Notes: generated by a model not told the origin, from the sequence alone. 64,000 bases of DNA from an uncultured Exiguobacterium sp. (GCA_913775715.1 CAJYMC010000007.1:1488001-1552000), one strand, 5' to 3'. Positions 54,141 to 63,876 are shown, numbered from the stretch's first letter. Numbers and translations: made by a program.

Positions 54141-55970
54141 TTAATGAATCGTTCCTTCATTCGTTTTTTGTAGCAGACAGATGATTTCTTCGAGTGGTAC
54201 GGGTTTAGCGAAGAAATAGCCTTGGAACAAATGAATCCCGATTTCTTTGGCAATTCGCACTTCCTCTCCTGTCTCTACCCCCTCGACGATACATTCGACA
54301 TGCATCGACTCACTCAATTGAAAAATCGACTCAAGAATCGATTGTCGTTTCTCCGATGCTCCAATTTGTTCAATGAATTGCTTCGGAATTTTTAATTGAC
54401 GTAACGGTAATAAACGTTCGAGAACATGATAAGACGCATGACCAGTACCGAAATCATCAAGCGAAACTGGGAAATCAAGTGTTTTAATGCGCTTGAGCGC
54501 TCGATGAATCGACTGACTCTCAAAATCGAGCGACTGACTCTCCGTGATCTCAATCTTAATCTGTTGCGGCTTTAATGCATACTTGAGTAGCGTTCGTTCA
54601 ATGAATGGCATGAACGACTCACTCGTCAACTGTCGTGGCGATACGTTGACCGACAATGTAAATTCATCCGGAACCAGACCGACCAATGCTTTACGCGTCT
54701 TACATCCTTCCTCAAAGATCCACTCACCTAGACGAATGATTAAGTCACTTTTTTCAGCGATCGGGATGAACACGGATGGTCGATTGGCTCCCTGTAGCAG
54801 GGTCTTCCATCGAACCAATGCTTCAAGACCGATGAATTGCTCTGATCGAACATCGTATTGCAGTTGATAGACGAGGTGAAAATCCGTTTCAATATTAGCC
54901 TGTGCTAGCGATTGTGCTGCTTTGACTCGTAATTCTTGATCCTTACGCCAGGCTTGGTCAATGCACATCACACGTTCGTTTTGTTGAGCGGCTTCCTGTA
55001 GCGCAGTCAATAACTGCTGTACCCGACGCTTCCGATTGTCCGTCGCTCCTTCTCCATTATCGATGACGATGGATATGTTGACGTAGACATGATGCCCCTC
55101 AATTTCATAGGGTATGGAGATTTCTTGACTCAATTCTTCCATTGCTTCCTTACACGCCACCTCGTCCGGCTTTTCCATGACGATCAATAACGTTCCCGCT
55201 TCGATTCGAGCAAACGCTTGATAAGGAGGTAGTTTTCGCTTGAGCCGTTCGATACACACTCGTAAAACGTGTAACTGAATGTCTTCTCCAAAATACCGTG
55301 CCAACTCATAATAATTTTCTAAATGAATCCCGACAAAAATGAGCTGTTGTTCTGGTCGCGGGAAATCGACTTCGTTCAACCCTTGACGATTTAAGACACC
55401 CGTCTCTTCGTCACGACGCGCCGTATCGTGTAGTTGTATCGCAAGATCATTCAAACGATTTAAATTACGGATATGCAAATGATTGATGACCAAGGCGATT
55501 GAAACACCAATTATAATCATGCCAATTCGTCCATAATGATCAGTCGGATCAATTTGCACCGTCACGGTATCAGAATTCCACATGACGTAAAAACTAGTTG
55601 CCACAGCAATCACGATGGCATACCACATCATGATTCGTTGATACGAGATTAAAGCGATCATTAAAAACAGAAAGCTGCTAGCCCAAACAGTGACCGCCGC
55701 ATAAGGTAAAAAGCTAATCGAAGTGATTGGAACGACGAGCAACATCAAGGACAATAAGTGAGTTTGGAGCACCATGCCCATATTACGACGACTGATATAA
55801 AAAATAAAAAATCCCATGATAACTAAAAATGAAATAATGACAGAACGACTCAAATATGCATTCTTGATCGTCTCTTCCGTCGTCGTATAAATGATTAGAG
55901 CACCAACAAGCATCATGAAAAGAGCAAAATTTCCAATCCACCATTGTTGTTTCCGGACAATGTCCTCCAT
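54141..55970 (-). CDS. Membrane GGDEF (degenerate)-EAL protein, probable c-di-GMP phosphodiesterase
   Basis: A 609-residue protein from MEDIVRKQQWWIGNFALFM. Six or so N-terminal helices (about 12-185), then a GGDEF-like domain (ETGVLNRQGLNEV) in which the active-site loop reads RIEAGTLL in place of GG(D/E)EF, so cyclase activity is not expected. The EAL domain appears complete: LEALVRW, NVSPRQL, EITESQ, SLDDFGTGHASYH, LKIPKQF, EGVETGEE and QGYFFAKPVP. It likely hydrolyses c-di-GMP, possibly stimulated by GTP binding in the GGDEF-like part. Confidence 0.9.
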   Translation of the reverse strand: MEDIVRKQQWWIGNFALFMMLVGALIIYTTTEETIKNAYLSRSVIISFLVIMGFFIFYISRRNMGMVLQTHLLSLMLLVVPITSISFLPYAAVTVWASSFLFLMIALISYQRIMMWYAIVIAVATSFYVMWNSDTVTVQIDPTDHYGRIGMIIIGVSIALVINHLHIRNLNRLNDLAIQLHDTARRDEETGVLNRQGLNEVDFPRPEQQLIFVGIHLENYYELARYFGEDIQLHVLRVCIERLKRKLPPYQAFARIEAGTLLIVMEKPDEVACKEAMEELSQEISIPYEIEGHHVYVNISIVIDNGEGATDNRKRRVQQLLTALQEAAQQNERVMCIDQAWRKDQELRVKAAQSLAQANIETDFHLVYQLQYDVRSEQFIGLEALVRWKTLLQGANRPSVFIPIAEKSDLIIRLGEWIFEEGCKTRKALVGLVPDEFTLSVNVSPRQLTSESFMPFIERTLLKYALKPQQIKIEITESQSLDFESQSIHRALKRIKTLDFPVSLDDFGTGHASYHVLERLLPLRQLKIPKQFIEQIGASEKRQSILESIFQLSESMHVECIVEGVETGEEVRIAKEIGIHLFQGYFFAKPVPLEEIICLLQKTNEGTIH

Positions 55971-56062
55971 GTATTCCCCTCCTTTCCAGTAGATTTTTCG
56001 TATATAGGTTTCGACATCGCTTGATGATACTCCTGTCATATAGAATGTGTCAATTCTTTCCT

Positions 56063-56105
56063 AAAAAGAAAAGTCTTCCCTTATACTTGCCACGGAAGAC
56101 TTTTC
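56063..56105 (-). terminator. Rho-independent terminator after the nnrE-nnrD fusion gene
   Basis: 12-bp stem GAAAAGTCTTCC/GGAAGACTTTTC with a 14-base loop and a T-rich tail on the minus strand. Confidence 0.85.
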
Positions 56106-56124
56106 ACTCACATCTAGTGTTCTA

Positions 56125-57555
56125 TCAGTCAAGTCGCCCTAACTCTTCGATGACATCCGTTGCTAATAAACTGCTGGGATGTAACCGTCGTTCGACTTGT
56201 TTTGAAGCACGCGCATACCACTCTGCTCCTAGCGCTATTGTTCTTTCGATATCTCCTGTTGGCTGTTGCGCAAGGAGACTCGTCAAAATTCCGAACAGGG
56301 TATCTCCGCTTCCGCCCTTTGCGAGACCGCTCGATGCACCAGAGACGACAAATCCGCCTCCATCCGGTTTTGCGATTAAGATGACGTGGGACTTTAAGAC
56401 GACAGTTACTTGATGCAAGACGGCATAGTCGGTTGCCTGACCGAAAAGATCATCTTGAATACTTGCGACACTCTGATTCGTCATCCGGGCAAATTCACCG
56501 ATATGTGGTGTGACGACGATCGGCGCTGTTCGTTCGGGATAACTTTCTTTTACTAGAGCTGCAGCATCTAATACAACTGGCAAATCACTCTCAAGCAGAT
56601 AGTCCACCCATGTTTCGACTGCCTCTTGCGATAATCCGGGACCGATTCCAACTGCTGAGATGGAGGGGAGCATCTCCTGAATTGCTGATAACGTCTGATC
56701 AATGACCATCGCTTCCGGCGCTTGGACGATGATTCCCTGTTTTGCAAGTGCCGTCGTTGCCACTTGTAGTTTACCGACTCCCGTTCTTAGGGCTGCCCGT
56801 GTCGCGAGTTGGATGGAACCCGGCATCGTCTCGCTTCCACCAATCAATAGCGCCGTCCCATAAGTTCCTTTATGACCGTATAGTTCCCGCTTGAATAAAG
56901 AGGTCACATCCTCAGGTGATACGCGCCATTCACCAAAAGTCGGTAATCCGATATCAACCGTTTCTGATATTCCATAAAACGGTGCTGTTCGTACTAAAAA
57001 GGCAGATCGTTTCATTGCATGCAATTGGAATGTCACGTCTGCACGAATCGCTGTCTCTTTAAATTCCGTTGCGTGATCTGTCGGCACTCCGCTTGGAACA
57101 TCTATTGCATAGATACGTGCCCCTTGCCGCTTTTGTTCCGATACGAATTCACACTGCACTTCGAATAGCTTATTCATCCGCTTTGGATCAAATCCCGTTC
57201 CATATAAGGCATCTATAATGACATCATATTGACCACACGGTTGTTCGGTCACGAGTCCAAACGCTTCTGCATAATGGACATGAATGATGGATGTATCCGA
57301 ACGATTCTCTCCAAATGGCGCATGTAGCGTGACATCAAATCCGTCGCGTATCAATTCGCGACCAATGACATACCCATCCCCACCGTTATTGCCTGTCCCA
57401 CATAAAATCAAGATTCGCTCCGTCTTTCTATGACGCTCCTTGATACGTGTTGCGATGTGACTTCCAGCTCGCTCCATTAATACCTCAAGCGGTAGCCCGG
57501 ATGTTCGTGCCCATTCATCAATTTGTCGTGCTTCCTGCGTATCATAAATCATCAT
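56125..57555 (-). CDS. nnrD: Bifunctional NAD(P)H-hydrate epimerase / ADP-dependent NAD(P)H-hydrate dehydratase
   Basis: A 476-residue metabolite-repair enzyme that returns damaged NADHX/NADPHX to NAD(P)H. The N-terminal YjeF_N epimerase (about 1-205) has LILCGTGNNGGDGYVIGREL and DVIIDALYGTGF. The C-terminal ribokinase-like dehydratase (about 215-476) has GVGKLQVAT, VVTPHIGEFARMT and GLAKGGSGDTLFGIL. A domain fusion common in Firmicutes. Upstream of it, oppositely placed downstream, lies the EAL gene; zur is upstream. Confidence 0.94.
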   Translation of the reverse strand: MMIYDTQEARQIDEWARTSGLPLEVLMERAGSHIATRIKERHRKTERILILCGTGNNGGDGYVIGRELIRDGFDVTLHAPFGENRSDTSIIHVHYAEAFGLVTEQPCGQYDVIIDALYGTGFDPKRMNKLFEVQCEFVSEQKRQGARIYAIDVPSGVPTDHATEFKETAIRADVTFQLHAMKRSAFLVRTAPFYGISETVDIGLPTFGEWRVSPEDVTSLFKRELYGHKGTYGTALLIGGSETMPGSIQLATRAALRTGVGKLQVATTALAKQGIIVQAPEAMVIDQTLSAIQEMLPSISAVGIGPGLSQEAVETWVDYLLESDLPVVLDAAALVKESYPERTAPIVVTPHIGEFARMTNQSVASIQDDLFGQATDYAVLHQVTVVLKSHVILIAKPDGGGFVVSGASSGLAKGGSGDTLFGILTSLLAQQPTGDIERTIALGAEWYARASKQVERRLHPSSLLATDVIEELGRLD

Positions 57556-57608
57556 CTTATCACCTCTGTTCGACTATTCCCGTTTTAAGCAGGACTAGTC
57601 TTCTAAAA

Positions 57609-57645
57609 CAAAAAAGAGAACGCCCATATGGACATTCCCTCTATT
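57609..57645 (-). terminator. Possible terminator after zur
   Basis: Imperfect hairpin with AGAGGGAATGTCC facing GGGCGTTCTCT and a six-T tail on the minus strand. Pairing includes several wobbles. Confidence 0.4.
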
Positions 57646-58076
57646 TAAGACGTCAAGCGTTGACAATTCGCACAACGTCCATAGATTTCGAATTTATGAT
57701 CTTCAACTTCAAAACCAGTCTCTTGGACGGGTGAAATCCACTCCATCGGGCAGACATTCAACGTCTCCGTCTTGCCGCAGATTCGGCATATCAAATGATG
57801 ATGGTGATGACCAGAAGCACAGGCAGCCCGGTATTTCATCTCTCCGTCTAATTCAGTCACTTCTAATAAGTCGATTCCTGAAAAATCATTTAAGTTTCGA
57901 TAAATCGTATCGTAACTTAACGAAGGATGAGACGTCCGGAGAGCTTCTGCTACTTCCCGCGCACTGACATACCGGTTCACTTCAAACAGATACGATAGCA
58001 AATCAAGACGCTTCGGGGTCATTTTAAACCCGGAAGCTTTCATGCGTTCACGCGCTTGTTCGATGTTCGTCTTCAT
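57645..58076 (-). CDS. zur: Zinc uptake regulator Zur (Fur family)
   Basis: A 143-residue Fur-family repressor. The winged helix covers MTPKRLDLLSYLFEVNRYVSAREVAEAL and LSYDTIYRNLNDF. The metal regions are HHHHHLICRICGK and GRCANCQRL, two CxxC pairs of the structural zinc site plus the histidine cluster. Co-transcription with znuCB (its start overlaps znuB by 29 bases) and a Zur box upstream of znuC argue for Zur rather than Fur or PerR. Confidence 0.9.
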   Translation of the reverse strand: MKTNIEQARERMKASGFKMTPKRLDLLSYLFEVNRYVSAREVAEALRTSHPSLSYDTIYRNLNDFSGIDLLEVTELDGEMKYRAACASGHHHHHLICRICGKTETLNVCPMEWISPVQETGFEVEDHKFEIYGRCANCQRLTS

Positions 58077-58917
58077 GTGTTTTCCCTCCTATCCAAAAAC
58101 GTTCCAACAGCATCACGATGATCAGCTCAATTACCGCAAGCAAGACGATCATTCCACCTGGTGCTAAATCAAACTGATAAGCCAGGACAAGACCAAGTAC
58201 TGTTGCGATTTCGCCGAAGATAATTGCTAAAAAGATCGTCATCTTAAAACTCTTCGCAATGCGAAGTGCTGCCGCAACCGGTAACGTGATTAAGCTTGAG
58301 ACAAGTAAAATCCCGACGATCCGCATACTGATCGCGATGACGAGCGCAACGACGATCATAAAGAGAATATGCACTAAGCGAAGGCGAATCCCGGAAACGC
58401 GCGCCTGCTCCTCGTCAAAGGAGAGGAACAACAATTCCTTATAAAAGGCAAATACGAAGATGATGACCACGACCGTCACAGCTAGGATCGTATATACATC
58501 TGTCAAGGCGACGGCCGAAACCGTTCCGAACAAGAAGGAAACAAGATCCATCGAAAAGCCGTTCGCAAGACTAATGAACGTCGCACCAAGTCCCATCCCT
58601 GTCGCCATGATGATCGGAATCGCAAGTTCTTGAAAATGCTTATATTTCGAACGCAACCAATCGATCGTCAGGGCCGCAATGACAGCCGTCACGATGCCTA
58701 AATACAATGGATTCAGATCTGCTAGTTGTGCGACCATACCAGAAATCAAGAGACTGAGTGCAATCCCAGCTAACGTGACATGCGAAAGTGCATCTGCAAT
58801 CAGGCTCATCCGCCGGACGACGACGAATGAACCGATCAATGGTGCCGTGAATCCGATCAAAATGGCAGCCACCAATGCATACTGTAAAAACTTCAACGTC
58901 ATGAACGCTTCGATCAT
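58048..58917 (-). CDS. znuB: Zinc ABC transporter permease ZnuB/AdcB
   Basis: A 289-residue ABC-3 family permease with eight or so helices. Typical segments are FVVVRRMSLIADALSHVTLAGIAL and VRRM-type SFDEEQARVSGIR, and LLVSSLITLPVAAALRIAKSF. The start overlaps the znuC stop by 4 bases (ATGA). Metal-binding lipoprotein ZnuA/AdcA is not encoded beside it. Confidence 0.93.
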   Translation of the reverse strand: MIEAFMTLKFLQYALVAAILIGFTAPLIGSFVVVRRMSLIADALSHVTLAGIALSLLISGMVAQLADLNPLYLGIVTAVIAALTIDWLRSKYKHFQELAIPIIMATGMGLGATFISLANGFSMDLVSFLFGTVSAVALTDVYTILAVTVVVIIFVFAFYKELLFLSFDEEQARVSGIRLRLVHILFMIVVALVIAISMRIVGILLVSSLITLPVAAALRIAKSFKMTIFLAIIFGEIATVLGLVLAYQFDLAPGGMIVLLAVIELIIVMLLERFWIGGKTHEDEHRTSA

Positions 58918-59681
58918 TGGACACTCTTCCCTTCATGAACAAGAACGCGTCCTGGAACCGGGTAGAGGGAGCGAATCGTCTGTTCATCTAGTTCCCAGTA
59001 TTCTTTAATGCCACAGTTACACCCTAAACGTCCATCGACCAAATGAATGACATCCGTGACGAGTTTGCTGACGAAATGGATATCGTGTGTCACAAGGACG
59101 AACGTCCGTCGTTTATCTCGACGAAGTTCTTCTAGAATTTCATAAAATTCTTTCACATATCGCTGATCGACACCAACAGTTGGTTCATCTAAGATCATTA
59201 AATCGGGATCGTTAACGAGCGCACGTGCGATGAAGACGCGTTGTTGCTGACCACCGGATAGGTCGCCGACTTTTGAATCACGTCGCTCCCACATCCCAAC
59301 CGTTTCAAGAGCAGTTCGCACTTTGTCTCGATCGTCACGAGACAAACGACGAAAAAGTCCTTTTTTAGCGTACAATCCCATCTCGACGACTTCTGCGACA
59401 GTCACCGGAAAACCGGAGTTGAACGCTGCCGCTTTTTGCGAGACATAGCTGATTCGCCACCATTCACTGAATTGTGATTGTGATTGTCCGAATAAGCGAA
59501 TCGTTCCTTTCGGTTGCAATAAACCTAAAATACATTTGATCAGCGTCGATTTCCCGGATCCATTTTCTCCAACGATTGCTAAGAATTGTCCTTGCTGGAC
59601 CTGAAACGAAACTTGATTCAGCACCCGGCGATCCGGATAATCATAGCTGACTTGATCGATTTCGATGATTGGTGTTTCCAT
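58914..59681 (-). CDS. znuC: Zinc ABC transporter ATP-binding protein ZnuC/AdcC
   Basis: A 255-residue ABC ATPase. Walker A is IVGENGSGKSTLIKCI, the signature [18 protein letters not shown], Walker B PDLMILDEPTVGVD, the H-loop FVLVTHDIHFV. The C-terminal HLVDGRLGCNCGIKEYW region is typical of metal importers. AAGGAGTG precedes the ATG. First gene of znuC-znuB-zur, behind a Zur box. Confidence 0.94.
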   Translation of the reverse strand: METPIIEIDQVSYDYPDRRVLNQVSFQVQQGQFLAIVGENGSGKSTLIKCILGLLQPKGTIRLFGQSQSQFSEWWRISYVSQKAAAFNSGFPVTVAEVVEMGLYAKKGLFRRLSRDDRDKVRTALETVGMWERRDSKVGDLSGGQQQRVFIARALVNDPDLMILDEPTVGVDQRYVKEFYEILEELRRDKRRTFVLVTHDIHFVSKLVTDVIHLVDGRLGCNCGIKEYWELDEQTIRSLYPVPGRVLVHEGKSVQ

Positions 59682-59705
59682 TTATTTTCACTCCTTCCGT
59701 TTTCG

Positions 59706-59728
59706 TAAAACGGAATAATTACGTCTTA
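59706..59728. promoter_or_regulatory. Zur box upstream of znuC
   Basis: A 23-base near-palindrome centred on CGGAAT-A-ATTACG. Against the Bacillus Zur consensus TAAATCGTAATNATTACGATTTA it matches 18 of 22 defined positions. It lies 25 bases upstream of the znuC start and just downstream of the predicted transcription start, so bound Zur would block transcription. Confidence 0.75.
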
Positions 59729-59740
59729 ATCAACTGTCTT

Positions 59741-59769
59741 ATTATAGCGTCCGCTAATTATTGGTGCAA
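59741..59769 (-). promoter_or_regulatory. Predicted promoter of znuC-znuB-zur
   Basis: Minus-strand TTGCAC, 17-base spacer, perfect TATAAT. The Zur box starts about 12 bases past the -10. Confidence 0.6.
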
Positions 59770-59896
59770 CTCTGGCAACTTCCTGTCCTCCTTTGAAAAC
59801 AATCAAGGTACAATAAAGACAGAAGCTAGCTGTTTCCGGCTTGTTCAGAGAGGGAAATCTTTTAATGCACGCATCGCAGAGAGGAGTCGGAGTCAT

Positions 59897-61435
59897 TTGA
59901 AACAAGAACTTGCAGTCATCGATATCGGTTCCAACTCAATTCGTTATGTCATCTTCCATCCGATCGCTTCCGGTCGTTACATCGAGAAGATTAACATTAA
60001 AGTCGTCGCGCGTTTATCTGCTCATATCAATGAGGATGGAGCACTCGACGATGAAGGAATTGCCTTACTCGAAGAAACGTTACATCGATTTTACGAAGTC
60101 GGTGTCACCCATGAGGTCGAAGAGACGATCTGTGTCGCGACCGCTGCCATTCGTAACGCAACGAATCGAGACGCCATCGTTGAATCCGTTACCGAGAATA
60201 CGCCTTTTGCCATTCAGGTTCTGACAGATGAACAAGAAGCATACTATGGCTATTTTGCTATCATCAACTCAACCTTCCTTGAAGACGGATTTTCTGTCGA
60301 TATCGGTGGTGGCTCCATGGAAGTCACCTTGATTGAGAATCGCGAAATGGTGGCATATCACAGCTTTCCATTTGGTGCCGTCACTTTGACACGGCAATTC
60401 GTTTCCGACGAAACACTAAACGCCAGTGATAAGAAGAAATTGGTGAAATTCCTACGGGAACAATTCGAATCAATTCCATGGCTGAGTGACAAAAAGCTTC
60501 CTTTAATCGGTGTCGGTGGTTCTGCCCGAAACTTTGTTCGGATCCATCAGTCGAATCAGGACTATCCCTTACGAAGTGTTCATCAATATCAAATCAAAGC
60601 GAAGGAACTCGCGAAGATGGTCGACGATCTCGAAGGAAAATCGGCAAAGCAACTTTCAAAAATCGAAGGCCTATCGAAAGATCGAATCGATATTTTCTTG
60701 CCGGCATTGATTGCAATTCAAGAGTTAGCTCAACACATCGAAGCCGAAGAGTTCGTCATGAGTAATCTCGGTCTTCGTGAAGGTCTCGTTTATGAATTTG
60801 ACGTTCAAGATGAAGCGTATCGCCGGATCGAAAACGTACGTGAGCAGAGTCTTTATCAGCTCGAGAGCGACTATAAGGTCAATCGTGATCGCGCTACGTA
60901 TATCGGTACACTTGCGAAATCGATGTACCGACAACTCGTCACGTTAGATCTGATATCAGAACGAGCGTCCGATTTACGCCTCCTCGATTCCGCAAGCCGT
61001 TTATTTTATTGTGGACAATACATTAATCCGGACACGCGATCGGATCAGACGTTCTATTTATTGACGAACACCGAACTGAATGGCATGACGCACAAGGATC
61101 GCGTTGCTCTGTCGCTCGTCAGCTCCTATTCTTCAGCGAAACGGATGAATCAATTAGCGAAACCTTTTAAGGACTGGTTTACAGAAAAATCGCTGGATCG
61201 CTTCGACTTGCTCGGTTCTCTCCTCAAATTAAGTCATGCGCTCGACGTGACGGAACGAAAAGCAGTCGATCACTTGGAGCTGTTTCTTGAGAAGGATCAA
61301 CTCCAATTCGTCCTCGATACAGGGGATCATGATTATGGGTTCGAAGTCGAAAAAGCGGAAAAACAAAAGAAACATTTGGAACGAATCATTGATTGTACGA
61401 TTACCTTCGAAACGAAAGGAGATCTTCCTTCATGA
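59897..61435 (+). CDS. ppx: Exopolyphosphatase (Ppx/GppA family)
   Basis: A 512-residue polyphosphate-degrading enzyme from TTG (MKQELAVIDIGSNSIRYVIFH), with GAGGAG 11 bases upstream. ASKHA-fold motifs: VIDIGSNSIRYVI, the catalytic E region ICVATAAIRNATN, and FSVDIGGGSMEVTLI. A C-terminal HD-like helical domain is at about 310-512. The 76 codons upstream in the same frame reach into the znu regulatory region and are rejected. Stop overlaps the ppk ATG. Confidence 0.93.
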   Translation: MKQELAVIDIGSNSIRYVIFHPIASGRYIEKINIKVVARLSAHINEDGALDDEGIALLEETLHRFYEVGVTHEVEETICVATAAIRNATNRDAIVESVTENTPFAIQVLTDEQEAYYGYFAIINSTFLEDGFSVDIGGGSMEVTLIENREMVAYHSFPFGAVTLTRQFVSDETLNASDKKKLVKFLREQFESIPWLSDKKLPLIGVGGSARNFVRIHQSNQDYPLRSVHQYQIKAKELAKMVDDLEGKSAKQLSKIEGLSKDRIDIFLPALIAIQELAQHIEAEEFVMSNLGLREGLVYEFDVQDEAYRRIENVREQSLYQLESDYKVNRDRATYIGTLAKSMYRQLVTLDLISERASDLRLLDSASRLFYCGQYINPDTRSDQTFYLLTNTELNGMTHKDRVALSLVSSYSSAKRMNQLAKPFKDWFTEKSLDRFDLLGSLLKLSHALDVTERKAVDHLELFLEKDQLQFVLDTGDHDYGFEVEKAEKQKKHLERIIDCTITFETKGDLPS

Positions 61436-63585
61436 AGCTCGACATACCGGAACATTTCAATAATCGTGAGCTCAGTTGGCTTCAATTCAACGAACGGGTA
61501 CTGGATGAAGCGTTTGATACACGCAATCCGTTAATGGAACGTTTTAAATTTCTCGGTATCTTTAGTTCCAATTTAGATGAATTCTATATGGTACGGGTCG
61601 GTGGTTTAAAGGATGAAGTACTCGCCGGATTCAATAAACCAGAAAACAAACAACAGATGACACCTAAACAACAGTTACGTGCGATTGCGGCGAAAACAAA
61701 AGAGCTCGTCGATCGACAATACGAAGCATTTCAAGCAATCAATCAGACGTTATCAGATGAAGGCATTACATTCTTGAAATACGACGCTCTGACTTCAGAA
61801 CAAACGACCTATGTGAAATCCTTTTTCCGCGAACAGGTCTTTCCGGTTCTCACGCCCGTTGCTGTCGATGCCTATCGTCCGTTCCCAATGTTGTCTTCAA
61901 AGTCACTCAACATCGCAACGGTACTCGAGGCAGAGGACGGGACGAAACGGAATTTAGCACTCGTACAAGTACCTGCTGTTTTACCGCGATTCGTCGATTT
62001 ACCGGTAGAAGATGACGAGACGACAGCTATCATCTTACTCGAAGACGTCATCATCGCCTTCATCGATAGTCTATTCAAAGGCTATCGCGTGTTATCTGCC
62101 ATGCCGTTTCGGATCACCCGAAATGCCGACCTTCCGTTTCACGAGGAAGGTACGCATGATTTATTAAAGCTAATTGAGAAAGAATTAAAAAAACGGCGTT
62201 GGGGGGTTGCGATTCGACTTGAAGTCCAAAAAGCTGCCATTAACACCGAACTGCTCAACATGTTACGCGATGTACTGGATTTGCAGGAACGCGACATCTT
62301 TGCCGTGGATGGTCCCATTGATTTAACATTCTCCTTTGCCTTCTACAGTCAAATCGGTATTGAATATGATCATTTGATCTATCAGACGATCATGCCAGTC
62401 GACCCACCGGCACTCGATAGTTCAAAAAATCTGTTTAATCAATTACTGGAACGCGATTATCTTTTGCATCATCCGTATCATACGTTTGATCCCATCGTCC
62501 GGTTCATCGTCCAAGCGGCGAATGATCCGAACGTTCTTGCCATCAAACAAACGCTTTATCGCGTATCTGGTGATTCACCGATCATCAAGGCCTTAAAAAC
62601 GGCAGCAGAAAATGGGAAACAAGTCACCGTTCTCGTCGAACTCAAGGCTCGATTCGACGAGGCGAAGAACATCGAATGGGCAAAACAACTGGAAAAGGCT
62701 GGCGCTCATGTCATTTATGGATATAGTGACTTAAAGACACACTCGAAGATTACGCTCGTCGTCCGACTCCATGAAGGCAAGATTCAGCGTTTCGTCCATC
62801 TTGGTACCGGCAACTATAACGATTCGACGGCGAAGCTATACACGGACGTCGGATTATTGACCGCTCGGGAAGAGATTGCCGAAGATGCGACGAACTTCTT
62901 CAACTGGTTATCTGGATACGGAGAACAACCAGAATGGAACGTCATCCAAACTTCACCGAACGCGATGCTCGAAAAGTTCCTGTCATTGATTGACGAAGAA
63001 ATTTATCATCATAAAAAACATGGAAATGGTCGAATCGTCGCTAAGATGAATAGTTTAACGGAGAAAGACATCATTTTACGTCTCTACAAGGCATCGCGCG
63101 CTGGTGTACAGGTCGAACTTATCGTTCGTGGTGTCTGTTGTCTGCGTCCTGGCATTCCAGATGTTTCAGAGAACATTCGCGTCATTTCGATCGTCGATCG
63201 TTACTTGGAACATTCACGCATCTTCTACTTCCATCATAACGGTCAGGATTTGATGTATGGGTCAAGCGCGGACTGGATGACACGCAACATGCGAAAACGG
63301 ATCGAAATCTTGTTCCCAATCATGGATGAAGAACATAAAGAGTATTTAAAGGATTGTCTCGCCCTCGCTCTTGCTGATAATGTGAAGTCGCGTGAGCAGG
63401 CAGCTGATGGATCCTATCATTACGTGAAGGATGGAAAACAGAGCTGTGAATCACAATTGCTGATTCAAGACTATACGAGCGGCAAACTAAAACAAAAACC
63501 TAGTTTTACAGCTCCATTGACACAAAAGTGGATCACGATTGAAAAGAAGGAGGACAAAGTCATTCTTGATCAAAATGCTACATGA
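61432..63585 (+). CDS. ppk: Polyphosphate kinase
   Basis: A 717-residue PPK1 that reversibly makes polyphosphate from ATP. The start MKLDIPEHFNNRELSWLQFN has AAAGGAGA upstream and overlaps the ppx stop by 4 bases. Seen: FLGIFSSNLDEFYMVRVGGL, VLAIKQTLYRVSGDSPI, the first catalytic histidine in YSDLKTHSKITLVVR, VHLGTGNYNDSTAKLYTD, and the second site region YLEHSRIFYFHHNG. With ppx it forms a polyphosphate synthesis/degradation pair. Confidence 0.96.
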   Translation: MKLDIPEHFNNRELSWLQFNERVLDEAFDTRNPLMERFKFLGIFSSNLDEFYMVRVGGLKDEVLAGFNKPENKQQMTPKQQLRAIAAKTKELVDRQYEAFQAINQTLSDEGITFLKYDALTSEQTTYVKSFFREQVFPVLTPVAVDAYRPFPMLSSKSLNIATVLEAEDGTKRNLALVQVPAVLPRFVDLPVEDDETTAIILLEDVIIAFIDSLFKGYRVLSAMPFRITRNADLPFHEEGTHDLLKLIEKELKKRRWGVAIRLEVQKAAINTELLNMLRDVLDLQERDIFAVDGPIDLTFSFAFYSQIGIEYDHLIYQTIMPVDPPALDSSKNLFNQLLERDYLLHHPYHTFDPIVRFIVQAANDPNVLAIKQTLYRVSGDSPIIKALKTAAENGKQVTVLVELKARFDEAKNIEWAKQLEKAGAHVIYGYSDLKTHSKITLVVRLHEGKIQRFVHLGTGNYNDSTAKLYTDVGLLTAREEIAEDATNFFNWLSGYGEQPEWNVIQTSPNAMLEKFLSLIDEEIYHHKKHGNGRIVAKMNSLTEKDIILRLYKASRAGVQVELIVRGVCCLRPGIPDVSENIRVISIVDRYLEHSRIFYFHHNGQDLMYGSSADWMTRNMRKRIEILFPIMDEEHKEYLKDCLALALADNVKSREQAADGSYHYVKDGKQSCESQLLIQDYTSGKLKQKPSFTAPLTQKWITIEKKEDKVILDQNAT

Positions 63586-63650
63586 TTTTGGTCATGTTTT
63601 ACCACGTATTCTACTTCAAATGCTGATTTACAGCAGAAAGGACGAAATGT

Positions 63651-63821
63651 ATGCTTCAGCAAATCTTATTATCTCTTCTCGCCGGAGTCATCTGCGGCGT
63701 CGTGTTCACCGCACTGAAACTGCCGATTCCTGCTCCACCCGTTTTTCCAGCCGTCGTCGGAATCTTTGGTGTCTTCCTTGGGATGAAAATCTATCTATTT
63801 TTAGTAGAACGCTTTTTCTAA
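63651..63821 (+). CDS. XapX domain (DUF1427) small membrane protein
   Basis: A 56-residue protein. It starts MLQQILLSLLAGVICGVVFT and contains LPIPAPPVFPAVVGIFGVFLG, the XapX pattern: two helices around a PxPAPP turn. AGAAAGGACG lies upstream. It is 65 bases downstream of ppk and ends at a bidirectional terminator. Function unknown. Confidence 0.8.
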   Translation: MLQQILLSLLAGVICGVVFTALKLPIPAPPVFPAVVGIFGVFLGMKIYLFLVERFF

Positions 63822-63829
63822 TCCAAACA

Positions 63830-63874
63830 AAAACCGTTCTCTGACTGCCCGAAGCAGAAAAGAGAACGGTTTTT
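63830..63874. terminator. Bidirectional terminator
   Basis: 10-bp stem AACCGTTCTC/GAGAACGGTT with a 20-base loop, with a T-run on the plus strand. It serves the XapX gene and probably the convergent gene at the right edge. Confidence 0.8.
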
Positions 63875-63876
63875 AA

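Noticed and set aside
59669..59896. In-frame upstream extension of ppx
   Set aside because: It would run through the Zur box and znu promoter and has no homology-like sequence; the TTG at 59897 with GAGGAG gives the family's normal start.
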